Shown: piece by piece, positions 1-6,142 of the stretch | Layout: each line of letters starts with the position of its first letter | Position numbering within the stretch: position 1 is the stretch's first letter | Source: an uncultured Planctomycetaceae bacterium | GTDB lineage: Bacteria > Planctomycetota > Planctomycetia > Planctomycetales > Planctomycetaceae | Direction: 5' to 3' | Length of the DNA stretch: 6,142 nucleotides | NCBI GenBank assembly: GCA_903823545.1 | Contig: CAIJTL010000094.1 | Location: 1 to 6,142 of the forward strand | Made by a program: the position numbers and the translations under genes | Notes under the pieces: generated by a model | Seen by the model: the letters and a program-made list of their open reading frames with translations, nothing else | Database searches by the model: none | What the model was told of the DNA's origin: nothing

Positions 1-485
1 ACAGAACTCAACGACGCGGTAAACGAGGGCTTCGGTCGCGGGTCTGTTCCCATCGAAATGGCGCTCGCCAAATCGCTGACGGAGACGGCGTCGCTCTTAG
101 CAACCGGACCGAGCGCGTACATCCTCGCTCGAGTTTCCGAACGAACATCAACCGGCTCACCCAATACCAGCGTCAAAATTTGGTGACAGGCCGCAACCTC
201 GGCCAAGTGGATGTCGGAGTCGAGGCAGATCTTTTCGACGTCTGCGATTTCGCTCGGAGAGAGTTCATTGTCGAGATACTCGGCCACAACATTCGGTTCG
301 ATCCCCGCCGCCTTGCCGAACAAGTCTGGAGCCGACAGACGTCGCCGACGCATGACCTCTTTAATGCGATCAACCAACGCGGTCGCGTAATTACTCTCGG
401 TCAGCTTTTGCCCCAGCTCCTTCGCCTGATCGGGCGGGAGCACGTCATCGAGATACGCCAGCAAAGTCCGCAGTGTCAGTCGCAT
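1..485 (-). CDS. Planctomycete-type conserved hypothetical protein, N-terminal 161 residues (3' end outside window)
   Basis: The reading frame opens at an ATG (483-485 on the complement) and stays open to the window edge, so only the N-terminal part is visible. The start is supported by AAGAGG six bases upstream. The protein begins MRLTLRTLLAYLDDVLPP. It contains two copies of one helical motif: YLDDVLPP at residues 11-18 and YLDNELSP at 70-77, each with a serine 20 residues after the tyrosine. The second copy continues into HLAEVAACHQIL (93-104). The YLDxELSP pattern recalls anti-sigma factor zinc-finger domains (zf-HC2), but the usual HxxxCxxC ligands are not intact, so zinc binding is doubtful. 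A basic stretch, RRRR, sits at 46-49. From residue 130 the sequence turns low-complexity, rich in Ser, Ala and Pro, like a linker to an unseen C-terminal part. I recall this N-terminus from several planctomycete hypothetical proteins. Function is unknown. A TTGACG hexamer at 539-544 (complement) may be a -35 element, but no good -10 follows. Confidence 0.85.
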   Translation of the reverse strand, partial: MRLTLRTLLAYLDDVLPPDQAKELGQKLTESNYATALVDRIKEVMRRRRLSAPDLFGKAAGIEPNVVAEYLDNELSPSEIADVEKICLDSDIHLAEVAACHQILTLVLGEPVDVRSETRARMYALGPVAKSDAVSVSDLASAISMGTDPRPKPSFTASLSS

Positions 486-491
486 GTTCGG

Positions 492-497
492 CCTCTT
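492..497 (-). promoter_or_regulatory. Ribosome binding site for the gene starting at 485
   Basis: The complement reads AAGAGG, six bases before the ATG. It is a good Shine-Dalgarno match and fixes the start of the planctomycete-type hypothetical gene. Confidence 0.6.
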
Positions 498-568
498 AAC
501 AGCACATTTTCAAAGTTAGCAGGACCTTCGCCAAGGATCGTCAATTTCAGGAACCGCTTGGCTTACGA

Positions 569-1246
569 TTATGATTGAAGCGATAGCTGCTTGTTGCTTT
601 TGCTCATAGCAATGATCGGACTGGCATCAAGACGCCAAGAGCCGTCGACCAAATGCACGTCTACTTTGCCTATTTCAGTGACTATGGTCACATGACCTGA
701 CTCGAGCGACCCGGACACCACCGACACCACATAAGAGTCTGAAATAGACTTCAGTTGTTCTGCGACACCTGGCGGAGCTGGGGTATCGCTCCACAAGAGA
801 GCGGCATCTGGGTGCGGCATAATTAGTGGTTGAATTTCTGCTTCGTTTGCAGCGAATCGTGCGACCAAGAAACGCCGCCAGACTCTTGCAGGTTCGGTTT
901 CTTCATAATCAGCCGCCAATTCGCGTATAGACTCAAGGGAGTGCGTTCGGCGAAGCGTCGCGAACTCAACTAGCAGTTCGCGCATCTTGAGAAGGGCCGC
1001 ATTGTCATCTGAGGCGACCAGTCGAATTGCACCGGGCCACCAATACTTACCTGGCACATGGAGTCGTGAAGTAATAAAGAAATCGAGAGTACGTTCTGGG
1101 TCGCTGCTGATTGGTGAGTTTTTGGCCCAGATTTCAATCCCGCTAAATATGGCAGCAACTTCGCCAAATGTGGCATTGAGCGTGAACATACCCGGTCGAC
1201 GACACGCGTTATTCACGAGTTCTATGAACTTGTCGATTTCGTCCAT
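569..1246 (-). CDS. Hypothetical protein, two-domain, 225 residues; C-terminal half NTF2-like in appearance
   Basis: The ATG at 1244-1246 gives MDEIDKFIELVNNACRRPGM and a TAA stop at 569-571. An in-frame TTG at 1282 would add 12 residues (LRPLNANPADQI), but neither start has a clear Shine-Dalgarno sequence. I prefer the ATG because the helical, domain-like sequence begins there. Residues 1-115 form an acidic, helical segment with RPGM at 17-20, an aromatic patch KYWWPG at 67-72, and then helices. This layout recalls small cytosolic proteins of unknown role in many bacteria, some of which I loosely associate with immunity-type families; that link is inference. Residues 118-213 look like a separate alpha+beta domain: an opening helix (RVWRRFLVARF), PHPDAALLW at 144-152, and a final strand pair ending VDGSWRLDAS (200-209), typical of NTF2-like folds. 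There is no signal peptide or membrane segment. The gene stands alone, 83 bases before the next start and 171 bases after the palindrome. Function is unknown. Confidence 0.8.
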   Translation of the reverse strand: MDEIDKFIELVNNACRRPGMFTLNATFGEVAAIFSGIEIWAKNSPISSDPERTLDFFITSRLHVPGKYWWPGAIRLVASDDNAALLKMRELLVEFATLRRTHSLESIRELAADYEETEPARVWRRFLVARFAANEAEIQPLIMPHPDAALLWSDTPAPPGVAEQLKSISDSYVVSVVSGSLESGHVTIVTEIGKVDVHLVDGSWRLDASPIIAMSKSNKQLSLQS

Positions 1247-1511
1247 TATTTGATCAGCAGGATTTGCATTAAGTGGTCGCAAAAGTCAGTAAGCACCCCA
1301 GAAGAATAGAGGCGACCCAGAGTCGGCTTCGTACAACGATTTGGGAATTTGTGAGAAAAAATTCTGGGATCCCGGATTCAAGGTGCGCGTCATTAGCAAT
1401 CACTGACCCCGCGCAAATTTTACCCCCGATCTTTTGCCTGCCCTTGTTCGCTTTTCGTGAACTGGGCAGGCAAAAGATCGGGGGTAAAAAACGGCGAACA
1501 ATCAAATTGCG
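1247..1511. other. Intergenic region between the SNF2 gene and the 225-residue hypothetical gene
   Basis: This 265-base spacer holds no convincing gene. The dominant content is the 72-base perfect inverted repeat described separately (1418-1489). Between the repeat and the hypothetical gene (1247-1417) I see an 8-bp GGGATCCC palindrome at 1366-1373, a weak 6-bp inverted repeat (GAATTT/AAATTC, 1345-1364), and a TTGTAC hexamer on the complement with no well-placed -10 partner. A promoter for the downstream gene must lie here if that gene is not read through from the SNF2 gene, but I cannot place it. Confidence 0.6.
1418..1489. repeat. Perfect 26-bp inverted repeat (long hairpin), possible dispersed palindromic element
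   Basis: The arms at 1418-1443 and 1464-1489 are exact reverse complements (TTTTACCCCCGATC... to ...GATCGGGGGTAAAA). They enclose 20 bases. Within that loop GTTCGC (1446-1451) can pair with GTGAAC (1457-1462) through one G-U, so the whole unit can fold as an almost continuous 32-bp hairpin. It begins 22 bases beyond the stop codon of the SNF2 gene. It could act as a transcription terminator or 3' mRNA stabiliser for that gene. However, the A/T bases are part of the symmetric arms, and no extra U-run follows the stem on either strand, so it is not a standard rho-independent terminator. The full symmetry suggests a REP- or MITE-like element. CAAATT occurs on both sides (1414-1419 and 1503-1508), possibly by chance. 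Confidence 0.85.
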
Positions 1512-4500
1512 TTACGAAAGCAGCATCTCCAAATCTTCTGTCGACAGATCTTCGAGCACGCTGTTGTTCTCTTGCAGGATGGCGTCGGCAAGTCCCTTCT
1601 TCTTGGTTTGCAACTCGGCGATTTTTTCTTCGACGGTGCCGCGACAGATTAAGCGGTACGCGAAGACTTGTTGCGTCTGACCCAAACGGTGAGCACGGTC
1701 GATCGCCTGTGCTTCGACAGCGGGGTTCCACCAAGGGTCGAGCAAGAAGACGTAGTCCGCCGCAGTCAGGTTCAAACCGAGACCACCGGCCTTCAAGCTG
1801 ATCAAGAACAACGGGCAGTTCGGATCGTTTTGGAAGCGTTCCACCGGCGTCTGGCGATCGCGCGTTTGGCCGTCGAGGTATTCGTAAACGATGCCTCGTT
1901 GATCGAGGTGATGTCGAACAATCGACAGCATGCTCGTGAACTGTGAGAAGACCAGCGTCTTGTGCTTTTCGTCGATCAACTCTTCCAGATGCGGTAGCAA
2001 GACATCGAGCTTCGCCGAGCCTTGTTCGATCTTTTCTTTGTTGAGCAACGCCGGATGGCAAGCCGCTTGACGCAATCGAAGCAGTGCTTCGAGCACGTGC
2101 ATCTTCGATTTGGCCAAACCCTGATCCTTGATCATGCCCAACAACGACTGTCGGTAATGGTCGCGAAGTTCGGCGTATTGCTGCTTCTGCTCGTCTCCCA
2201 TTTCGCAGAAGAGCGTCTGTTCGATCTTGTCTGGCAAATCGGAGGCCACTTGTTGCTTTGTGCGTCGCAGAATGAATGGACGCAAGCCGCGCGCAAGCAA
2301 TTCTCGCGAAGCCGGATTGTCGGTGTCGGCGGCGTGAGTGCGAAACATCGAACTTCGTCCGAGCATGCTCGGATTGAGGAATTCAAAGATCGACCACAAG
2401 TCGCCCAGATGGTTTTCAATCGGAGTACCAGACAACGCTAGGCGGTATCGCGCTTGCAACAATCGAGATGCTTTGGCGACTTGCGAGGCCGCATTCTTAA
2501 TTGTCTGAGCCTCATCGAGCACGACGTAATCGAACGGGCAATCTTTCAACTGCATGACATCGCGTCGCAGCGTGCCATACGTCGTGAGGATCACATCGTG
2601 GTTCGCAAAGTCTGCTCGTAGTTCAGCACGATCAAGCCCCGCGTATTCCATTGCCTTCAATTTTGGAGTGAATTTCGCGCACTCCTGAGCCCAGTTGAAG
2701 AGCAGTGACTTTGGGACCACGATCAAGGACGGACGTCGCTCTCCTTTTCCCTGAGTTTTCATCAAGTTGACTCGTTCTTGAAGTACGGCCAACATCTGCA
2801 CGGTTTTTCCCAAACCCATGTCATCTGCCAAACAGCCGCCGAATTTGAATTCTTGCAAGAACTTCAACCAGCCGACGCCGTCACGCTGATAACCTCGCAA
2901 TTCACCTTTGAAGTGAGCTGGCTCTTCGCAGGTTGCCACGCCCGAGAACGAACGCAGCTTGTCGCGTAATTCAGAGAACTGGGCGTCGAAATCGACCATT
3001 GGTTGCGTCGCCAGCAGCGCGTCGAGCAAACCGACTTGATGCGTTTCAAACCGCAGGTGATCGCCGTCAGTCACTCCGAGGCCAGCGAGCATGCCGTACT
3101 GCTTGAGCCACTCTTCCGGAATGATTCCGAGCGAGCCGTCATCAAGCCGCACGGTGCTGTCACCGCGTGACAATGCCGCGAGCAATTCCGGGAACGTGAC
3201 ACGTCGGCCACCGAAGTCCGCTTCGCCGTGCAATTCAAACCAATCGACGTTCGAGTGAACTCGGAATTGAAGCTGACCCGCTTGCCAGACATTTCGACCG
3301 TCCGCTTTGACACCCCAGCCTTTCGGCATCAAGTCGCGAACGGCGGGGCCGAGCCCACGTGCCATGATTTCGACATCGTGCGCCCCGCGACGCTTATCAA
3401 TCAGACGTTTGAAACCAGCGGCGGTGATTTGGCCCCACGCGAGTTCTTCGACTTGTCGATTCCGAATCAAGCACCGTCCTGCCTGTCGCTCAACGATCGC
3501 GCTCTGTGGACTGCTCGCGCGGACGAGCGTTCCTGCGTAATCAAACTGCACTTCGCCACGCAGACGTTCTTGTTGCCAGCGAGCCCCTTTCGGAGTGTGA
3601 ATCAAAAGTTGCGGGATCGGGGTGACGCGGACTTCTTCAAGCTGCAAAGTTTCCGGCAGATCGAGTCGTGGTGCGTTCGGCATGTCGAGCAGACGATCGA
3701 CAAGTTCTTCCTCTTCGCCGTCTGGTACTGAAAGCGGCGGATTGCGTCGTAGCAACTCGGCCCACTCGTTCTGTCCGACGTCCGACCAACGGCAAAGGCG
3801 ATGTGTGACGACCGCTTCTACGGCAACAGGTGCATCAGCGTTCGCGGCTGCTGCAGTGCTAGCACCCGTCAGTTCGGACTTCTTCAAGACGTTGGCATTG
3901 CGAGCGACTTCCGACTTCTCCAACGCTTCCGAAGTGAGCTTATCTGCTTCTTCGTCTTGTCCGGAGTCTTCGAGATCGAACTCGCCCATGCGAGTAATCG
4001 TCGGCTTCGCGTGAATTGGCAACAGGACCAAGCCACCGGGCACGACGAGTTCCGCTGAGCCCACAGGGAGCGATTCTTCGTCACGTTGCCAACGTCCGTC
4101 GAGTTGCCAACGCTGTTCGGCCTCGTTGAACACAACGCTGACGATCAACTCCCAAGGTGGTCCTGCATCCCAAACGATCGCTCGCGTCGACTCTTCTTCT
4201 TCGTTGTCTTCTTGGAAACGAACTCGACCAGTCGCGCTGATATCCGGAAGCAAAATTTCAGCCAGGTCATACGGGACTCGGAATCGATTCGCCGCTGATT
4301 GCAGTTCACTTTGTTGAGCGTACCAAGAAGATCGCTCCGCCACGCCTCCGAGCAACGTCGCCAGGATTCGGCGATCTTCTTCCAGCGAAACATCCTCGAA
4401 CCGATTCGGGCGGACTCGCAGCGGCTTCAGTTTGCCCCAAGTCCCGTTTGTACGTCTTTGACGTTGAACGAGGCCGACAACCAACAGTTTCTCGACCAAC

Positions 4501-5069
4501 GATTGCTTTGCGTCGATTTCGTAGAAGATCTCGACTTCGCGCAGTTCCGTCGTCGCACTTGCGTCGCCCGCATCCATCGAAAGTCGCAAGCGATTGAGTT
4601 GTGCTTCCCACTCGCGAACTCGTTCTTCGACGACGGCCGCGGCAGGCTTCTTCTTTCGATTGAGCGAAACAGTGCGGACGGCGTCGCCGGAAGGGAACTC
4701 GTCCCAGTCATCTTCATCGCCGTCCCAGTCGAGCGTACTGCTCTCTTCCGTGACGAACGGCGGATAGTAATTCAACTTCGATCCGTCGCTGATATAGCCC
4801 GCAGATTCCGCTTGCAGAATCGTCGCCCAAACGTGTTTACAACGAACTTCGTGCGGGTTTCCGTTCCCCTTGGCACAGGAGCAAGTCATCAACAGCGCGT
4901 CTTCTTTGCGCGTCAGTTGAGTTTGGAACTCCGTTCCATCTTGCACAACTCCGAACAATTCTTCAGCAGTCACTCGTGTGATTGCCACTCGCTCAGCTTT
5001 GACGTATGCCTGACCGCGAAAGCGAATATCGCCGCGGAATTTACTCTCCAACACTGAAGTCAACGACAC
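1512..5069 (-). CDS. SWIM zinc-finger, SNF2-family DEAD/DEAH-box helicase (ATP-dependent DNA translocase), 1185 residues
   Basis: A Snf2-family ATPase that should use ATP hydrolysis to translocate on double-stranded DNA and remodel or displace bound proteins; its targets are unknown. Numbering is from a GTG start at 5067-5069, chosen because AGGGAG lies six bases upstream. A TTG at 5088-5090 in the same frame would add seven residues. Residues 63-79 form a SWIM finger, CxC (C63, C65) with CKH (C77, H79), likely for nucleic-acid or protein binding. Acidic stretches at 116-124 and about 363-376, and an Ala-rich linker near 404-416, separate poorly conserved middle domains. The ATPase core starts near 723: LRGYQRDGVGWL, Walker A DDMGLGKT at 749-756, Walker B DEAQ at 852-855, motif III LALSGTPIENHLGDLWS at 877-893. 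The helicase C lobe has LVFSQF near 1039, motif V KAGGLGLNLTAADYV around 1093-1107 and motif VI DRAHRLGQ at 1124-1131. All motifs look intact, and TAA ends the gene at 1512. The protein is probably cytoplasmic and nucleoid-associated. Confidence 0.96.
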   Translation of the reverse strand: MSLTSVLESKFRGDIRFRGQAYVKAERVAITRVTAEELFGVVQDGTEFQTQLTRKEDALLMTCSCAKGNGNPHEVRCKHVWATILQAESAGYISDGSKLNYYPPFVTEESSTLDWDGDEDDWDEFPSGDAVRTVSLNRKKKPAAAVVEERVREWEAQLNRLRLSMDAGDASATTELREVEIFYEIDAKQSLVEKLLVVGLVQRQRRTNGTWGKLKPLRVRPNRFEDVSLEEDRRILATLLGGVAERSSWYAQQSELQSAANRFRVPYDLAEILLPDISATGRVRFQEDNEEEESTRAIVWDAGPPWELIVSVVFNEAEQRWQLDGRWQRDEESLPVGSAELVVPGGLVLLPIHAKPTITRMGEFDLEDSGQDEEADKLTSEALEKSEVARNANVLKKSELTGASTAAAANADAPVAVEAVVTHRLCRWSDVGQNEWAELLRRNPPLSVPDGEEEELVDRLLDMPNAPRLDLPETLQLEEVRVTPIPQLLIHTPKGARWQQERLRGEVQFDYAGTLVRASSPQSAIVERQAGRCLIRNRQVEELAWGQITAAGFKRLIDKRRGAHDVEIMARGLGPAVRDLMPKGWGVKADGRNVWQAGQLQFRVHSNVDWFELHGEADFGGRRVTFPELLAALSRGDSTVRLDDGSLGIIPEEWLKQYGMLAGLGVTDGDHLRFETHQVGLLDALLATQPMVDFDAQFSELRDKLRSFSGVATCEEPAHFKGELRGYQRDGVGWLKFLQEFKFGGCLADDMGLGKTVQMLAVLQERVNLMKTQGKGERRPSLIVVPKSLLFNWAQECAKFTPKLKAMEYAGLDRAELRADFANHDVILTTYGTLRRDVMQLKDCPFDYVVLDEAQTIKNAASQVAKASRLLQARYRLALSGTPIENHLGDLWSIFEFLNPSMLGRSSMFRTHAADTDNPASRELLARGLRPFILRRTKQQVASDLPDKIEQTLFCEMGDEQKQQYAELRDHYRQSLLGMIKDQGLAKSKMHVLEALLRLRQAACHPALLNKEKIEQGSAKLDVLLPHLEELIDEKHKTLVFSQFTSMLSIVRHHLDQRGIVYEYLDGQTRDRQTPVERFQNDPNCPLFLISLKAGGLGLNLTAADYVFLLDPWWNPAVEAQAIDRAHRLGQTQQVFAYRLICRGTVEEKIAELQTKKKGLADAILQENNSVLEDLSTEDLEMLLS

Positions 5070-5075
5070 GGACGG

Positions 5076-5081
5076 CTCCCT
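5076..5081 (-). promoter_or_regulatory. Ribosome binding site deciding the GTG start of the SNF2 gene
   Basis: The complement reads AGGGAG six bases before the GTG at 5067-5069. This favours GTG over the upstream TTG at 5088-5090, which lacks such a motif. The resulting N-terminus (MSLTSVLESKFRGDIRFRG) fits my recollection of related planctomycete proteins. Confidence 0.6.
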
Positions 5082-5223
5082 GCTCTGCAAGTCGCAATTC
5101 GACTTGTCCGCACCGAGTCCATTCCGCCTCAGCCGTCATCACCCAACGGCCGACTTATCCATCGACGGGGACTCGCGCGCAGGGGGCGAAGCTAGCGGAT
5201 GTTGTCGTTTGTGGGTAGGCCCA

Positions 5224-5250
5224 TCGTGAGCTTTGGGACAAAACTCACGA
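5224..5250. terminator. Hairpin downstream of the EEP-family gene, possible terminator
   Basis: TCGTGAG (5224-5230) pairs with CTCACGA (5244-5250). After a C/A mismatch, TTTG (5232-5235) pairs with CAAA (5239-5242) around a three-base loop. The hairpin starts 58 bases beyond the stop of the EEP-family gene. No U-tract follows on either strand, so termination is only a suggestion from position. It could equally be a processing or leader structure for the SNF2 transcript. Confidence 0.35.
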
Positions 5251-5308
5251 AACCGACTCAATTCTCGTTGGTCATCAGGCTCTCGTTTTCGGTCGGTCAC
5301 ATGCAAAT

Positions 5309-6142
5309 TCAATCCGCCTCGTCTTGAATCAGCCTCGCCTTCATGTGTTGGATCGGCACCAACTCCGCTCGCACAAAGGGATGGTCCGATGCGCCATCGT
5401 CACGAAGCTCAGCACTGACTGGAGTTAGGCCACGTGCCAGAATCCAATCAATGTGACTTCCCGCCCGACGATCGAGAGACCCTTTTGCGGCCAGGACATC
5501 GACGACGCCACGAGCCGCCAGCAATCGTTGCAGCATCGGATCGTCAGCACGCGTATTGAGATCTCCCATCAACAAAGCGGGCTCATCCAACGATAAGAAC
5601 AATTCACAAACGATTTCGAGTTGCTGCGAGCGGTCTCGCGTCGAGTCAATATGCACGGCCAGCAAATGGATGACTCGGTCGCTCCAAAGGAAACTTGTCA
5701 GCGCGGCGTTGCGAAATCGCTTGCGTTGCGTGCCGGGAAGCGGAATTCGGACGACGTTTGTCAGTTCCAGTCGGCTCAACAATCCGTTGCCGAAGCGATC
5801 GAACCAGCCGATTTGCTCGGTTGGCACGAACATTGAGTCCATTTTCAAAATTCGCCCCAGTTCGGCCGCTTGATCAGGCCGCCAATTAAACCAGTCGCCG
5901 CGAACTTCGTTGAGGGCAACAACGTCGAGGTCCTCCAGACAGGCCGCAGTCCTTTCTAGGTCGCGCCGCCCATCGCGGCCTTTGCCACCGTGAATATTGA
6001 ACGTGCCAACTCTCAAAACGGAGTTGTCTGAGCGCGAATTCGAACTGCCTGCACTGACGTCAAAACGACGGATCACCAGCGATTCATGCGGCGAAACCGG
6101 CGAATGGTTGAACTGTGTCGCTCCTGCGATCGCCAAGAGGAG
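5309..6142 (-). CDS. Endonuclease/exonuclease/phosphatase (EEP, DNase I-like) family hydrolase, 5' end outside window
   Basis: A metal-dependent phosphoesterase of the DNase I-like fold; the substrate (nucleic acid, phospholipid or other phosphoester) cannot be told from sequence. Numbering is from an in-frame TTG at 6134-6136. The core starts near residue 41 and carries the expected residues in order: N47 in GTFNIHGG, the metal-binding E77 in VALNEVRG, H162 in VHID, D192 and N194 in MGDLNTRADD, D230 in SHIDWILARG, and D251-H252 in GASDHP. The TGA stop is at 5309-5311. The frame stays open to the window edge with two extra Leu codons. The visible N-terminus, LLLAIAGATQF, looks like the end of a hydrophobic signal segment with an AxA-type cleavage site (AGA), followed by a Ser-rich linker to about 40. 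I therefore infer an exported or membrane-anchored protein whose true start lies beyond 6142, rather than the TTG. All catalytic residues are present, so it should be active. Confidence 0.9.
   Translation of the reverse strand, partial: LLLAIAGATQFNHSPVSPHESLVIRRFDVSAGSSNSRSDNSVLRVGTFNIHGGKGRDGRRDLERTAACLEDLDVVALNEVRGDWFNWRPDQAAELGRILKMDSMFVPTEQIGWFDRFGNGLLSRLELTNVVRIPLPGTQRKRFRNAALTSFLWSDRVIHLLAVHIDSTRDRSQQLEIVCELFLSLDEPALLMGDLNTRADDPMLQRLLAARGVVDVLAAKGSLDRRAGSHIDWILARGLTPVSAELRDDGASDHPFVRAELVPIQHMKARLIQDEAD

Larger units (their letters stand above)
5070..5308. other. Intergenic region between the EEP-family gene and the SNF2 gene
   Basis: These 239 bases contain the 3' flank of the EEP-family gene and the presumed promoter and leader of the SNF2 gene. 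A hairpin lies at 5224-5250 and the Shine-Dalgarno sequence at 5076-5081. A 32-codon frame (5041-5139, complement) overlaps the SNF2 start in another frame and is discussed as a finding. I could not identify a -35/-10 pair with acceptable spacing on the complement. Confidence 0.6.

Noticed and set aside
511..544. Possible sigma70-type promoter (TTGACG with TGCTAACTT) for the gene starting at 485
   Set aside because: The -35 hexamer is good, but the only -10-like sequence is weak and the spacing is about 20 bases, so it is not listed as a feature.
180..578. 132-residue plus-strand frame at the left edge
   Set aside because: It is antisense to the planctomycete-type hypothetical gene, whose minus-strand frame has a good ribosome site and conserved-looking motifs.
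1366..1373. GGGATCCC palindrome upstream of the 225-residue hypothetical gene
   Set aside because: An 8-base palindrome without extension or a second copy is not enough to call an operator.
1269..1505. 78-residue minus-strand frame covering the palindrome
   Set aside because: Most of it is translation of the inverted repeat (PIFCLP...RQKIGGK), which produces an apparent peptide by symmetry. No homology or ribosome site is seen.
1273..1680. 135-residue plus-strand frame covering the palindrome and the SNF2 3' end
   Set aside because: It reads through the hairpin and then antisense to the helicase; the composition is not protein-like.
1420..2061. 213-residue minus-strand frame overlapping the 3' end of the SNF2 gene and the palindrome
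   Set aside because: It overlaps conserved helicase motifs V and VI in another frame, is Arg/Pro/Ser-rich and shadow-like, and runs into the inverted repeat.
3228..3731. 167-residue plus-strand frame inside the SNF2 gene
   Set aside because: Antisense shadow with no domain or start signal.
4299..5057. 252-residue open frame on the plus strand opposite the SNF2 gene
   Set aside because: It lies fully antisense to a clear SNF2 protein. The long open frame is a by-product of that gene's codon use, and the translation shows no recognisable domain.
5252..5297. ACCGAC/GTCGGT inverted repeat and TCTCGTT direct repeat (5263-5269, 5281-5287)
   Set aside because: A 6-bp stem with a 34-base loop and a 7-base direct repeat are expected by chance at this length.

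Overview
The window looks like a stretch of planctomycete chromosome, probably Pirellulaceae-like. The evidence is one gene of a type I associate with that phylum (N-terminus beginning MRLTLRTLLAYLDD), moderate GC content, loose gene spacing, and a large SWIM-SNF2 helicase of a kind common there. The assignment rests on recognition of protein style and was not searched.

All four supportable genes lie on the minus strand, so transcription runs from high to low coordinates. At the right edge is a 5'-truncated endonuclease/exonuclease/phosphatase (EEP) family hydrolase (5309-6142), probably exported. A spacer of about 240 bases with a small hairpin follows. Next is a 1185-residue SNF2 ATPase with an N-terminal SWIM zinc finger (1512-5069), which fills more than half of the window. 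A 265-base spacer then carries a perfect 26-bp inverted repeat (1418-1489). After it come a 225-residue protein of unknown function with an apparent two-domain layout (569-1246), and the first 161 residues of a planctomycete-type hypothetical protein with an internal duplication (1-485).

The genes do not form an obvious pathway. Their spacing (83, 265 and about 240 bases) argues against one tightly coupled operon. The SNF2 protein is a DNA-translocating or remodelling ATPase. The EEP protein is a metal-dependent phosphoesterase. The first gene resembles a degenerate anti-sigma zinc-finger family. I see no RNA genes, CRISPR array, transposase or phage genes. The feature most worth following is the long perfect hairpin downstream of the SNF2 gene. 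Its symmetry and lack of a U-tract look more like a dispersed palindromic element than a simple terminator.
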